Source: Smithella sp.
GTDB lineage: Bacteria > Desulfobacterota > Syntrophia > Syntrophales > Smithellaceae
Assembly (NCBI GenBank): GCA_012510495.1
Contig: JAAZHX010000057.1
Location: 26,183 to 90,182, forward strand
DNA length: 64,000 nt
Direction: 5' to 3'
Numbering within the stretch: the first letter of the stretch is position 1; every line of letters starts with the position of its first letter. Below are positions 1-8,929 of the stretch, piece after piece. The translations under genes and the position numbers were made by a program. The notes under the pieces are model-generated. The model saw nothing but the letters and a program-made list of their open reading frames with translations, searched no databases and was not told the DNA's origin.

Positions 1-960
1 ATTCACGCCCACAATGACTGCGGTCTGGCCGTCGCCAACTCTCTCGCGGCGGTACGCGAAGGCGTGAGAATCGTTCAGGGTACGGTCAACGGTTACGGCG
101 AGCGGTGCGGAAACGCCGATCTCGTCTCCGTGATTGCCAATCTGCAGTTCAAAATGAAGATGCGCTGCCTGCCGGCGGCTTCGGTGAGGCAGTTGACAAA
201 CCTTTCCCTGTATGTCAGCGACGTGGCCAACATTCCTCCCCTGATGTCGAGGCCTTTCGTGGGGAAGAGCGCTTTTGCGCACAAGGGAGGCATCCATGTC
301 AGTGCCGTGACGAAAAATTCGGCGGCCTACGAGCACATGCCACCGGAGCTGGTCGGCAACAGCCGCCGCGTGCTGGTCTCCGACATGGCCGGCAAAAGCA
401 ACATTGCCTTCAAAGCCAGGGCTCTGGGAATCGATCTGGATAAAAAAAATGCGCTGGCCAAGGTTGTACGCGAGGTCAAGCTGATGGAGGACAAAGGCTA
501 TCAGTTTGACGCGGCCGACGGTTCGCTGTCGATTCTGATGAAAAAAGCAATCGGCCAGTTTGTGGAGCCCTTCATGCTGGAGTGTTTCAGCGTAGTCACA
601 TCGAGGACCCTGGACAACCCCTGCCTGTCTCAGGCGACGATCAAAATTTCCGTGGGCGGCGAAGAGGAGTTGACGGCCGCCGAGGGCAACGGTCCGGTGA
701 ACGCGCTCGACCACGCTCTGCGCAAGGCACTGACCAAATTCTATCCGCAAATCAAGGAAATGCACCTGGTGGACTTTAAAGTGCGCACGCTGGAAGGTTC
801 CGAGGGCACGGCCGCAGGCGTCCGCGTTTTGCTGGATTCGACGGATGGTTCAGAGCTGTGGAGCACCACGGGCGTTTCTGAAAACATCATCGAGGCGAGC
901 TGGCAGGCTTTGATTGACAGCATCGAGTACAAACTCAGCAAAGACAGGAAAAAGAGGTGA
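1..960 (+). CDS. cimA: (R)-citramalate synthase, C-terminal part (5' end outside window)
   Basis: The frame is open from base 1, so the gene enters from the left; 319 residues are visible. The first residues carry the H-x-H-N-D metal and substrate motif of the LeuA/CimA TIM barrel, followed by N-G-x-G-E-R-C-G. The last ~130 residues resemble the allosteric LeuA dimer domain, which binds end product. Known family role: condensation of pyruvate and acetyl-CoA to citramalate, the threonine-independent route to isoleucine. The C-terminal domain looks more like the citramalate synthase group than classical 2-isopropylmalate synthase, but without the N-terminal half a LeuA or homocitrate paralogue cannot be fully excluded. 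The GTG at 64 is internal, not a start. Confidence 0.85.
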   Translation: MHAHNDCGLAVANSLAAVREGVRIVQGTVNGYGERCGNADLVSVIANLQFKMKMRCLPAASVRQLTNLSLYVSDVANIPPLMSRPFVGKSAFAHKGGIHVSAVTKNSAAYEHMPPELVGNSRRVLVSDMAGKSNIAFKARALGIDLDKKNALAKVVREVKLMEDKGYQFDAADGSLSILMKKAIGQFVEPFMLECFSVVTSRTLDNPCLSQATIKISVGGEEELTAAEGNGPVNALDHALRKALTKFYPQIKEMHLVDFKVRTLEGSEGTAAGVRVLLDSTDGSELWSTTGVSENIIEASWQALIDSIEYKLSKDRKKR

Positions 961-1016
961 CGACCAGCTGATTTTCGGGCTTTTTACGGCCATTGCTAAA
1001 TCTTGTAATTGCTGAT

Positions 1017-1655
1017 ATGGAAGCCCAACGCGAAGCGAGGGCTAAAACGGTGTTATCCATCCACAGCCAGAATCCCCAGATGCGCCTCATCCGGAAGGCG
1101 GCCGATGTTTTGAGGGACGGCGGCGTCATCATCTACCCGACGGATACGGTTTACGGCCTGGGCTGCGGTTTATCGAACAAACGAGGCATTGAGAAAATAT
1201 ACGAAATTAAAAGAAGAAACAAAAAACGTCCGTTGAGTTTTGTCTGTTCCGATCTCAAGCATATCAGCCAGTACGCGCTGGTAACGGATTACGCTTACAA
1301 AACCATGAAGCGGTTTTTGCCCGGACCCTACACGTTTATTCTGGAAGCATCGCGTCTTGTCCCAAAAATCATTCTGCCTAAAAGACCGACGACCGGCATT
1401 CGCGTTCCGGCGAACGAGATTTGCCTTGCCCTGATCCGGGAGCTCGGACAGCCGATTATCAGCACCAGCGTTCAGACGCAGGATGGAGAAGACCTCGGCG
1501 ACCCGGCGATCATCAACGAACACTTCGGGCGCATTGTGGAGATGATTATTGACGGCGGGATCATTGTTCCCGAGCCGTCCAGCGTCATCAGTCTGGTGGA
1601 TGACACGATTGAAGTTCTGCGAACCGGAAAAGGCGACGTGAGCGCCTTTCTGTAA
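1017..1655 (+). CDS. YrdC/Sua5-domain protein, YciO-like
   Basis: About 212 residues, a single YrdC-like domain. It has the N-terminal Y-P-T-D-T-V-Y-G-L nucleotide-binding motif, a K-K-R-P-L stretch and S-T-S, and ends G-D-V-S-A-F-L, which matches E. coli YciO more closely than TsaC. TsaC/Sua5 makes threonylcarbamoyl-AMP for tRNA t6A37; the role of YciO paralogues is less certain. The ATG at 1017 is preferred to a TTG at 993; a GTG at 1047 is also possible because homology starts there. It follows cimA by 56 bp on the same strand and is followed by RNase G, so it may share a transcript with both. Confidence 0.82.
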   Translation: MEAQREARAKTVLSIHSQNPQMRLIRKAADVLRDGGVIIYPTDTVYGLGCGLSNKRGIEKIYEIKRRNKKRPLSFVCSDLKHISQYALVTDYAYKTMKRFLPGPYTFILEASRLVPKIILPKRPTTGIRVPANEICLALIRELGQPIISTSVQTQDGEDLGDPAIINEHFGRIVEMIIDGGIIVPEPSSVISLVDDTIEVLRTGKGDVSAFL

Positions 1656-1747
1656 AATACAAGGCGGCATCGCGCCGCCCGCGCGCCGACGGGACGTCCG
1701 GTCCTTCCGGGATAGCGCGGATGGCGGATGCGGCCAAAAGGATCTCT

Positions 1748-3628
1748 ATGAAACATGTGATGCTCGTTAACGCCGTGCACAAGGAACAGATGCGCATGGC
1801 CACGGTTGACGAAAAAGGCAAGCTGATTGAATTCAACATTCAAATGGCTGTGCACGAGCCGATTACCGGAAATATTTATCAGGGCAAGGTGCTGAAAGTC
1901 GAACGCGGCCTGCAGGCGGCTTTTGTGGATTACGGCGGCGTCAAGGACGGCTTTCTTCCCCTCCGGGACGTCAGCCACGAATATCTGACCGAACCGGAAA
2001 ACGGCGCCTCCGGCGCAAGGCCGTCCCTCAAGTCCGGTCAGAAAATCATTGTGCAGGTTGTCCGGGAAGTCATCGGCAACAAGGGCGCCCTGCTGACTTC
2101 TTACATTTCGCTGCCCGGAAGATATTTGGTGCTGCTTCCCAACAAGCTCTGCGGCGGCATATCCCGGAAAATCGAAAGCGACGAAGACCGTCAGAAGATC
2201 AAGACACTGATGGATCAGATCGATGTTCCCGAGGGGATGGGCTTTATCGTCCGCACGGCCGGCATTAACCGGACCAAACAGGAAATCCAGCGGGACTACC
2301 AGTTCCTGATGCGCCTGTGGAAGGAAATCATCAAGAAGGCCGAAGACGCGACCGAGCCGTCCCTGCTGTATCAGGAAACGGATTTCGGCGTGCGGTCGCT
2401 GCGCGATTATCTGACGCTGGAAGTAGATGAAATCTGGGTGGATGAGGTGGAGACTTTCCGCAAGATGCGCGCGTATCTGAAGGCGGTCGCCCCCCGCCAT
2501 TTGCGGATTCTGAAACAATACAAAGACAAGGTTCCGATTTTTGAACGCCACCGGCTGGAGGAGCAGATCCGGGTCATTTATCAGGAGCGCGTTGAGCTCA
2601 AATCCGGCGGCTACATCATCATCAATCCCACGGAAGCCATGATCACCATCGACGTCAATTCCGGGCGCGGGTCGAACAAGAGAAACATAGAGGAAACAGC
2701 TTTCCGGACCAACGTGGAGGCGTGTGAAGAGATTGCGCGCCAGCTTCGTCTGCGCGACCTGGGCGGCTTGATCGTCATCGATTTCATCGATATGATCGAT
2801 AAAAAGCACATTGCCGAAGTCGAGAAGTCCTTCAAGAAGGCCCTGAGCATGGATCGCGCCAGAATTCAGCTTTCGCGCATTTCCAAGTTCGGCCTGATGG
2901 AGCTGTCCCGCCAGAAAAAGCAGTCCACGATTCAGGAGATCAGCTATACCACCTGTCCGTACTGCGCCGGCAGCGGCCTGCGCCCCTCTCTGGAGTATGC
3001 GTCTTTGGGGGCGTTTCGCAAAATCGAATCGGAGGCGGTCAAGGGCGCGTATTCGGAGCTGAAGGTCAGCCTGCCGCATGAAATCGCCCTGTATATCCTC
3101 AACAACAAACGCTCCGAACTTCTGAAGCTGGAGACGACGTTCGGCGTCTGTCTGATCATCGAAGGGAAACGGGATATGGCGTGGGATAATTTTGAAATTC
3201 ATCCTTCTGTCAAGGAACAGGCCCTGGAAGTCAGCGTCGTGCCGGGTGTGCCCCTGCTGAATCTGGCGGAAAAAACGGAACCGGACGCGGATGCGGGGGA
3301 AAAGGCGGACGAGGTCGCCGGCGAAGCCGAAGAGGCCCTCAGGAAGAAAGGACGCCGCCGACCCCGCCACAAAAAAAGAAAATTGGCGGAAGCGTCGAAA
3401 AGCGCCGTTGTAACGGACGACATTTTGCCGGATGAATCTCTGCCGGAATCTTTGACCGGCTCATCGGCGCCGCCGCTTCCCTCTTCGCAGCTTCCACGGT
3501 TCCCCGTCAAGCCGCTGAAAATTGTCAACGCGCTGCCGGACGAATTCTATCCAGTGGACCTGAACGGTGATCTTTTTGCGCCGGAAACAGATCCGGAAGA
3601 GACGGGTGAAAATAAGGAGGAAGATTAA
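1748..3628 (+). CDS. rng: Ribonuclease G (RNase E/G family)
   Basis: 626 residues. Order: S1-like RNA-binding region (about 30-120, with G-N-I-Y-Q-G-K-V), an RNase H-like and DNase I-like catalytic core with the D-V-N-S-G-R metal site and the later D-F-I-D-M, then the zinc-link C-P-Y-C-x-G-S-G that joins protomers. The C-terminal ~100 residues are basic and low in complexity (K-K-G-R-R-R-P-R-H-K-K-R-K) and could bind RNA, which is longer than E. coli RNase G (~489). Likely role: 5'-end-dependent endonuclease for 16S rRNA maturation and mRNA decay. The ATG at 1748 follows AAAGGA at good spacing, so it is preferred to 1721. Confidence 0.92.
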   Translation: MKHVMLVNAVHKEQMRMATVDEKGKLIEFNIQMAVHEPITGNIYQGKVLKVERGLQAAFVDYGGVKDGFLPLRDVSHEYLTEPENGASGARPSLKSGQKIIVQVVREVIGNKGALLTSYISLPGRYLVLLPNKLCGGISRKIESDEDRQKIKTLMDQIDVPEGMGFIVRTAGINRTKQEIQRDYQFLMRLWKEIIKKAEDATEPSLLYQETDFGVRSLRDYLTLEVDEIWVDEVETFRKMRAYLKAVAPRHLRILKQYKDKVPIFERHRLEEQIRVIYQERVELKSGGYIIINPTEAMITIDVNSGRGSNKRNIEETAFRTNVEACEEIARQLRLRDLGGLIVIDFIDMIDKKHIAEVEKSFKKALSMDRARIQLSRISKFGLMELSRQKKQSTIQEISYTTCPYCAGSGLRPSLEYASLGAFRKIESEAVKGAYSELKVSLPHEIALYILNNKRSELLKLETTFGVCLIIEGKRDMAWDNFEIHPSVKEQALEVSVVPGVPLLNLAEKTEPDADAGEKADEVAGEAEEALRKKGRRRPRHKKRKLAEASKSAVVTDDILPDESLPESLTGSSAPPLPSSQLPRFPVKPLKIVNALPDEFYPVDLNGDLFAPETDPEETGENKEED

Positions 3629-3692
3629 ATGCCGGATCGCAAGCTTCTCAAAAACGGAGGGTTGCCCTCCCCAATTTCAGGGAGGTACGCTC

Positions 3693-4667
3693 ATGGCGGA
3701 TGAAATCCGAAAAGGACTTTATCGGATTTCCGTGCCGCTGCCGAACAGTCCGCTCAAAGACCTGAATTCTTACGTCATCAAAGGCAAAGACCGCAACCTG
3801 ATTGTCGATACGGGGTTCAACCGCACCGTCTGCTACGAGGCGATGCGGAAAGGCCTGGCTGAACTGGAGATCGATCTGCGTCAGACCGATTTCATGCTGA
3901 CTCACATGCACGCCGATCATACGGGTCTTGTGACGCGGCTGGCGACCGAAACCAGCGGGATTTTTTTCAGCAGAATCGACGCGCGGGTTTTCGAAGGGGA
4001 TCACGGCTGGCAATCCCTCATTGACTTTGCCGCCCTCAACGGCTTTCCCGACGGGGAGCTGCAAAAGGCGCTGGCCAGCCATCCGGGATTCAAATACAGT
4101 CCGCAGGAAATGCCGGTCTTTACGTTACTGGACGACGGCGACATGATCGAATGCGGCCGCTACCGGCTGCGCTGCATCGCCACGCCGGGCCACACGCAGG
4201 GGCACATCTGCCTGTATGAGGAGGATCAGAAAATTTTCTTTTCCGGCGACCACATTCTGTTCGACATCACGCCGCACATCGAGTCGTGGGCCTATGAAAC
4301 CAATTCGCTTGCGGACTATCTGGCCAGTCTGGACCGGGTGTCGGCCCTGCCGGTGGAGCTGGTCCTGCCCGGACACCGGAATTTCCAGGGCGACCTGAAA
4401 GACAGAATCCGTGAGCTGAAGGCCCACCATCGCGAGCGGGCGGATGAAGTTCTGGATGTGCTGGGAGACAAAACCCTGAACGCCTACGAGATTGCCGCGG
4501 GCATGACCTGGGACATCGACTGTGAGACCTGGGAGGACTTCCCCGTCGCTCAGAAGTGGTTTGCCACCGGGGAAGCCATCGCGCATCTGCGCTTCCTGGA
4601 GGGAGAGAGCCGGATTCGCCGCGATGCCGATCAGAAAATCGTCGTCTTTTCCGCCGTCCATCCCTGA
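3693..4667 (+). CDS. MBL-fold metallo-hydrolase with C-terminal winged helix
   Basis: 324 residues. The metallo-beta-lactamase zinc motif H-x-H-x-D-H is at residues 71-76, followed by G-H-T-Q-G-H, S-G-D-H and P-G-H-R, giving the usual ligand set for two metals. The C-terminal ~70 residues look like the small helical/winged domain seen in glyoxalase II-like and LACTB2-like hydrolases. Substrate is unknown; thioesters and phosphodiesters are both possible in this fold. The ATG at 3693 has a strong GGGAGG ribosome site; the upstream open frame overlaps the end of rng and is not needed. It converges on the MaoC gene across a perfect inverted repeat. Confidence 0.85.
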   Translation: MADEIRKGLYRISVPLPNSPLKDLNSYVIKGKDRNLIVDTGFNRTVCYEAMRKGLAELEIDLRQTDFMLTHMHADHTGLVTRLATETSGIFFSRIDARVFEGDHGWQSLIDFAALNGFPDGELQKALASHPGFKYSPQEMPVFTLLDDGDMIECGRYRLRCIATPGHTQGHICLYEEDQKIFFSGDHILFDITPHIESWAYETNSLADYLASLDRVSALPVELVLPGHRNFQGDLKDRIRELKAHHRERADEVLDVLGDKTLNAYEIAAGMTWDIDCETWEDFPVAQKWFATGEAIAHLRFLEGESRIRRDADQKIVVFSAVHP

Positions 4668-4712
4668 TGCGCCGCCGATCCCGGCGATTGCGCGCGGGGT
4701 CTTTTCAGACAA

Positions 4713-4760
4713 GGGCAGGGAACGGTCGCGCAGCCGGGCTGTTGAAACCGTTCCCTGCCC
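4713..4760. terminator. 14-bp perfect inverted repeat between convergent genes
   Basis: Arms at 4713-4726 and 4747-4760 are exact reverse complements (GGGCAGGGAACGGT), with a 20-nt loop. It sits between the metallo-hydrolase and MaoC stops, where a bidirectional terminator would be expected. There is no clear T-run, so it may instead be a member of a dispersed palindrome family: 17 nt around the left arm match the palindrome at 51592 with two differences. Confidence 0.55.
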
Positions 4761-4767
4761 GATGACC

Positions 4768-5226
4768 TCAGAAAAAAACCATGGCCAGCATTTCCGCGAC
4801 GCATGCCGGCTTGTTTTGCCCCTCCATTTCAATCGTGTGCGTTTGCTTCACCAGGAGGCGGTTGCCCGTCTTTTCTTCCAGCCCGGAAAGGACGATCCGA
4901 TCGCGGATTTTTGATCCGGAAGGGACCGGGTTGAGAAAACGCACCTTGTCGAGGCCGTAGTTGACGGACATCTTCGCGCCTTCGATTTTCACGGGTGCCT
5001 GGTAGCTGAAAAAAGGAATATGCGAAAGCGTCAGGAAGCCGTGCGCGATGGTCCGGCCAAACGGTCCGGCGGCGGCTTTTTCCGTGTCCACATGAATCCA
5101 CTGATGATCGCCGGTGCTGTCGGCAAACTGCTGGATCTGCTCCTGCGTCACCTGTTTCCAGTCGGAGACAAAAACTTCCTTCCCGAGGTGCGGTTTCAAT
5201 TCTTTCAGTGTCGATTCAATCGACAT
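4768..5226 (-). CDS. MaoC-like (R)-specific enoyl-CoA hydratase
   Basis: 152 residues, a single hotdog fold. The hydratase-2 motif is visible as D-H-Q-W-I-H-V-D (about 40-47) followed by G-P-F-G-R-T-I-A-H-G-F-L; the Asp/His pair is the catalytic dyad in this family. Expected reaction: reversible hydration of 2-enoyl-CoA to (R)-3-hydroxyacyl-CoA, used in beta-oxidation side routes or acyl-chain supply. Its start is preceded by an AAAGGG-like site. It lies 57 bp downstream of the nitronate-monooxygenase-like gene on the same strand, with MerR further upstream, suggesting a MerR-controlled acyl-CoA operon. Substrate chain length cannot be told. Confidence 0.85.
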   Translation of the reverse strand: MSIESTLKELKPHLGKEVFVSDWKQVTQEQIQQFADSTGDHQWIHVDTEKAAAGPFGRTIAHGFLTLSHIPFFSYQAPVKIEGAKMSVNYGLDKVRFLNPVPSGSKIRDRIVLSGLEEKTGNRLLVKQTHTIEMEGQNKPACVAEMLAMVFF

Positions 5227-5283
5227 GCCCTTTCCCCTTTCCCGTTGATGGAATGGTTGATCTCGCTTTCGGGTTGTGCCCGG

Positions 5284-6321
5284 TTATTCCAGGGCCGCGT
5301 TGACTCTGGATTGCGCGTCCTTTGCCTCTTTCACGATTCGTTCAAAAAGCTCGGCGACGGTCGGCTGGTCGTGAATCAGACCCTGCACCTGACCTACCGG
5401 CAGAACGCCTGTTTTGGAATCGCCGTCTTCCGTGGCAACACGAATAGCCTTAAAGGCGTTAGCCAGGTAAGCCAGTTGTTTCGCGTTGGAGTAACCGGAA
5501 GCCAGTACGCCGAAAAACAATTTGATATAAGGCAGATTCATCTGCCTGGCGATGTCCTGAGAATTGAAGAAGGCTGCGGGCCAGTTTAAGCCTTTTTTTA
5601 TCGCTTTTTTGGCCGCGTCCGTTTTCATGACCCGGCAGAGAATGCCGTCAAAACGCTTGGAAAACAGCGTGTCATAGACGTCTTTTTCCTGTGTCATTCG
5701 TTTATAGTTTTCATGCAGGGGGCTTTCTTTGGTCGTCATCAGCCTGGTTCCCATGGCGACGCCTTCCGCTCCCAATGCGAGGGCGGCTGCAACACCCCGG
5801 CCGTCGGCGAAACCACCCGCGGCAATGACGGGAATGTTCAGGTTTTCCGTCAGGTGCGGGATCAGCACCAGCGAGGTAACGTCTTCTCCGTGTGCCGCCG
5901 CTTCCTGTCCGGTCGCAATGACCGCGTCCGTTCCGAAATCCTGCGCGCGTTTGGCGTGCTTCAGGTTAACAACGGTCGCGAAGACCTTGCCGCCGTATTT
6001 GTGCGCTTCCTTCACAATCCAGTCGCCTTTGCCCAGCGCGAAGTTGATGACGGGCACTTTTTCCTGCAGCAGAACTTGGGCGTTTTCCACCGCGCCCGGA
6101 AACATCAGCGACGCGTTGGCGCCGAATGGTTTATCCGTCAGTTCCCGGATTTCGCGGATGGCTTCCCGGGTCTGCCCGGCGTTCAGCGGACCGGTGGCCA
6201 GAATGCCCAGCCCCCCGGCGTTGGATACCGCGGCCACCATTTTCGGCGTGCTGATCCAGCTCATGCCGGACAGGACGATGGGATACTTGATGCCGACCAT
6301 TTCTGTTAATCTTGTTTTCAT
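5284..6321 (-). CDS. Nitronate monooxygenase / FabK-like flavoprotein
   Basis: 345 residues, FMN-binding TIM barrel of the 2-nitropropane dioxygenase/FabK family. Visible: N-terminal P-I-V-L-S-G-M, the N-A-G-G-L-G-I-L loop, D-K-P-F-G-A-N, and A-A-G-G-F-A-D-G-R-G phosphate-binding segment. The usual G-H of the catalytic loop reads A-A-A-H-G-E-D here. Family members oxidise nitronates or reduce enoyl-ACP; in anaerobes with expanded acyl-CoA metabolism a reductase-like role is plausible but not proven. A 3'-truncated paralogue lies at 26966-27406. Operon context: MerR upstream, MaoC hydratase downstream. Confidence 0.82.
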   Translation of the reverse strand: MKTRLTEMVGIKYPIVLSGMSWISTPKMVAAVSNAGGLGILATGPLNAGQTREAIREIRELTDKPFGANASLMFPGAVENAQVLLQEKVPVINFALGKGDWIVKEAHKYGGKVFATVVNLKHAKRAQDFGTDAVIATGQEAAAHGEDVTSLVLIPHLTENLNIPVIAAGGFADGRGVAAALALGAEGVAMGTRLMTTKESPLHENYKRMTQEKDVYDTLFSKRFDGILCRVMKTDAAKKAIKKGLNWPAAFFNSQDIARQMNLPYIKLFFGVLASGYSNAKQLAYLANAFKAIRVATEDGDSKTGVLPVGQVQGLIHDQPTVAELFERIVKEAKDAQSRVNAALE

Positions 6322-6365
6322 AGTTGCTCCTTCATAATGATGTATTATTTTTGGGATTTTCCGTT

Positions 6366-6443
6366 TCAGTTTTCACAAGGTTTCCCGGCGCGGGCCGGTT
6401 GTTCTCCGGCGTCGGACATCCTGATGATTTGAGCATCGTTCAT
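6366..6443 (-). CDS. Possible 25-residue small ORF between MerR and the NMO-like gene
   Basis: An ATG at 6443 sits 4-5 nt behind a strong AGGGAGGA ribosome site and opens 25 codons ending in TGA at 6366. It starts 10 bp after the MerR stop and ends 44 bp before the next gene. The peptide (M-N-D-A-Q-I-I-R-M-S-D) has no recognisable domain. It may be a real small protein, a leader, or an eroded gene start; the ribosome site is the only solid support. Confidence 0.3.
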   Translation of the reverse strand: MNDAQIIRMSDAGEQPARAGKPCEN

Positions 6444-6453
6444 GAAATCCTCC

Positions 6454-7182
6454 CTATTTTTTCCCGTGGCTCCCGGCTTTTCGTTTTTTTGCCGCCTTCA
6501 GACTGTTCTGGATGTTTTGCTCCACCTGCTTCTGGAAAAGGCGCCGGAGAATATAGTCCCGGTAGAAATTTCCGACCTGTGTCAGCTCGGCGGTGATGGC
6601 GATGTTTTCCCGTGTTGATTTTCCCGCAACCATTTTCCTGCGAAGTTTCATCTCTTTTTCCACGATTTGCCGCCCCAGCTGCACCCAGAAGGACAGCTCC
6701 TGAAACTTCATCCCGAGATCGGCCATTTTTCTGATCCCGTCCCTTCCCGCGCGGACATCGTCTTGGTCGTACAGAGGCTTGTCCCCTTCGGTCGTAAACG
6801 GGACCAGGATGCCCAAACGCCGGGCTTGTGTCAATTCTTTTTCCGTCAGTCCCGTTGCGGCAAGAAAGGCGGTCTGGGTCAGCAGTCCGTTTTCCGCCTG
6901 TTCGCCTGCCCGGAACACGGCGTTTTCGATCGTTTCGGCTTCGGTCAGGTTCAGGCCTTCATCCATCCGGCGCAGAATATTTTTGATGAGGTAAAGAGGG
7001 AAGTACCGCTTTTTCTTCAGCTCCTGAATTGCGCGCAGGCGGTCGACGCAGGCCTCGTCGTAGTAAGCCATTTTTTCATTCGCTTTTTCGGGTTTGGGCA
7101 AAAGCCCCTCTCCGACATAATAGCGGATGGTTGAAGGCCGCAGGCCGCTTCTTTTTGCGATTTCACCGATTTTCAGTTTCAT
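6454..7182 (-). CDS. MerR-family transcriptional regulator
   Basis: 242 residues, long for MerR. The N-terminal winged helix-turn-helix reads K-I-G-E-I-A-K-R-S-G-L-R-P-S-T-I-R-Y-Y (about 4-22), then Y-Y-D-E-A-C and the K-K-K-R-Y-F-P-L stretch. The remaining ~150 residues contain a second HTH-like segment (L-T-Q-T-A-F-L-A-A-T-G-L) and a basic C-terminal tail. No metal-binding Cys cluster is seen, so an organic ligand such as acyl-CoA is more likely than a metal. It heads a minus-strand group with the NMO-like and MaoC genes; an 8-7-8 inverted repeat 13 bp upstream of its start is a likely self-operator. Confidence 0.85.
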   Translation of the reverse strand: MKLKIGEIAKRSGLRPSTIRYYVGEGLLPKPEKANEKMAYYDEACVDRLRAIQELKKKRYFPLYLIKNILRRMDEGLNLTEAETIENAVFRAGEQAENGLLTQTAFLAATGLTEKELTQARRLGILVPFTTEGDKPLYDQDDVRAGRDGIRKMADLGMKFQELSFWVQLGRQIVEKEMKLRRKMVAGKSTRENIAITAELTQVGNFYRDYILRRLFQKQVEQNIQNSLKAAKKRKAGSHGKK

Positions 7183-7194
7183 CCGTCAGACCAA

Positions 7195-7217
7195 ACATTA
7201 AAGTTGAGGTTTAATGT
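7195..7217. promoter_or_regulatory. Candidate MerR operator (perfect inverted repeat)
   Basis: ACATTAAA at 7195-7202 is the exact reverse complement of TTTAATGT at 7210-7217, with a 7-bp spacer. It lies 13 bp upstream of the MerR start, in the region between MerR and rmuC. MerR proteins bind dyads of this size, usually inside their promoter, so autoregulation is inferred. Confidence 0.5.
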
Positions 7218-7472
7218 CATAGCGATATTGAAGACGACTGTCAAGTAAATTGTGAAAAATGGCGCAAAGATATAAAGTCCCTTTCAAACAAAGAATTTCC
7301 CGCAAATATCGTCCGCGGCCCCCAAAACACCCTGCATCGGGGATTCGCGTTCGCCGGCGTGATGAAACCGCATGAGGAAATGGTAATGATTGACGATGGT
7401 TCTTGCTTTTGCTATCGTTATGCCGCGCCGGCGGCTTTTCTTCAGGGCGGATGCCGGACGCGGGAGGTGTGG

Positions 7473-8801
7473 ATGGAGGGCATGGACTTGTTCTTTTTTG
7501 TCATTTTGATTTTTTTGCTGGTCATCATTTTGCTGCATCTCTGGCAATTGCGGCGTTCCCGCGCCGATGGGACGCCGCTTGCCGCCGGACTGAACGCTTT
7601 GCAAGACGCGCAGGAACGAACCGACCGTTCGCTGCGCGATGAAATCGCCCGGTTACGAACGGAGACGCAGTCGCAATCGCAGCGGGAAAGGCAGGAGCTG
7701 ACGGCCACGCTGCAATCTTTCGGCGATTCTTTTCAGGTCCGCATGACCGAGATCGCCAGGATGCAGCATGAAGCGGTGGAAGGTGTCGCCGGGCGAATAT
7801 CCACACTGACCGCGAGTAATGAAAAGAAGCTGGAAGATATTCGTCTGGGCGTGGATGGGAAGCTCGGGCAAATCCAGCAGGATAACGCCCGCCAGCTCGA
7901 TCGCATGCGAGAAACGGTCGATGAGAAACTGCAGGGCGCGCTGGAAAAAAGGCTTGGAGAATCTTTCAAGCAGGTATCGGAAAGACTGGAGCAGGTTCAT
8001 CAGGGTCTGGGGGACATGCGCTCGCTTGCCGCGGGCGTGGGGGATTTGAAAAAAGTTCTGACCAATGTCAAGTCGCGCGGCACATGGGGGGAGGTGCAGC
8101 TGGGCGCGCTTCTGGCGGAAATCCTGTCTCCGGATCAGTACCTGCAGAATGTCAGGATCCGGGAAGAGGGCGCAGATTTTGTCGAGTTCGCGATCCGTCT
8201 TCCCGGTCAGGGCGATTCTCCGGACGATTCCGTGTTGATTCCGGTGGATGCGAAATTTCCAGTGGAAGACTACTCCCGGCTGATCGATGCGCAGGAGCGG
8301 GGCGATGCGGCCGCCGCAGAGGAGGCGATCCGGCAACTGGAGGCCGGTATCAGGAAAGCGGCCAGAGATATCTCGCAAAAATATCTGGCGCCGCCCAGAA
8401 CCACGGACTTCGGCATTATGTTTCTTCCGTCGGAAGGCCTGTATGCGGAAGTGATCCGGCGCACGGTCCTGGTTTCGTTTCTGCAGCGGGAATGCCGTAT
8501 TGTGATTGCCGGTCCTTCAACCTTTGCCGCGTTTCTCAACAGTCTGCAGATGGGTTTTCGGACGTTGGCGATCCAAAAGCGCTCCGGTGAGGTCTGGAAA
8601 GTTTTGGGCGAGGTGAAAGCGGCGTTCGGTCGCTTCGGCGAGTCGCTGGATATGGTGCGAAAAAGACTGGATCAGGCTGCCGGTTCCGTAGACGACGCGC
8701 AAAAAAAGACGCGGACGCTGACCGGAAAGTTGAAAGCGGTGGAAAGCCTGCCGGACACACATGCCCAAGTCACGGTTGCCGATACCGAGGCGGATGGATG
8801 A
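7473..8801 (+). CDS. rmuC: DNA recombination protein RmuC
   Basis: 442 residues. An N-terminal membrane anchor (about 3-25) is followed by a long coiled coil (about 40-200, rich in Q/E/R heptads) and the RmuC/DUF195 nuclease-like core with G-T-W-G-E-V-Q-L-G, V-D-A-K-F-P and the D-F-G-I-M-F-L-P segment. RmuC limits DNA inversion and rearrangement at repeats. The ATG at 7473 has GGGAGGTG directly upstream and places the membrane segment at the N-terminus; the frame opens earlier at 7359 without support. Stand-alone gene. Confidence 0.9.
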   Translation: MEGMDLFFFVILIFLLVIILLHLWQLRRSRADGTPLAAGLNALQDAQERTDRSLRDEIARLRTETQSQSQRERQELTATLQSFGDSFQVRMTEIARMQHEAVEGVAGRISTLTASNEKKLEDIRLGVDGKLGQIQQDNARQLDRMRETVDEKLQGALEKRLGESFKQVSERLEQVHQGLGDMRSLAAGVGDLKKVLTNVKSRGTWGEVQLGALLAEILSPDQYLQNVRIREEGADFVEFAIRLPGQGDSPDDSVLIPVDAKFPVEDYSRLIDAQERGDAAAAEEAIRQLEAGIRKAARDISQKYLAPPRTTDFGIMFLPSEGLYAEVIRRTVLVSFLQRECRIVIAGPSTFAAFLNSLQMGFRTLAIQKRSGEVWKVLGEVKAAFGRFGESLDMVRKRLDQAAGSVDDAQKKTRTLTGKLKAVESLPDTHAQVTVADTEADG

Positions 8802-8880
8802 AAGGGCTATCGCCGCGGCGATGGATCCCATGTTTTGTGCACTTATCAGGTATATCTTTCTTCCTGCTATACGTACCAAA

Positions 8881-8895
8881 TGGATGGTGGATGGT
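8881..8895 (+). repeat. Intergenic TGGATGGTGG tract
   Basis: A short tract rich in TGGATGGTGGATGGT lies in the 170-bp space after rmuC. Related text recurs between genes at 20653-20679, 31444-31454, 31578-31586 and 35601-35623. Confidence 0.4.
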
Positions 8896-8929
8896 AAAAG
8901 AGTAAATAGTAAAAAGCAATGATTCCAGA

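Noticed and set aside
1472-3370. 632-codon open frame antisense to rng
   Set aside because: Shadow frame from high third-position G+C; RNase G on the other strand has all motifs, and the antisense product has no domain.
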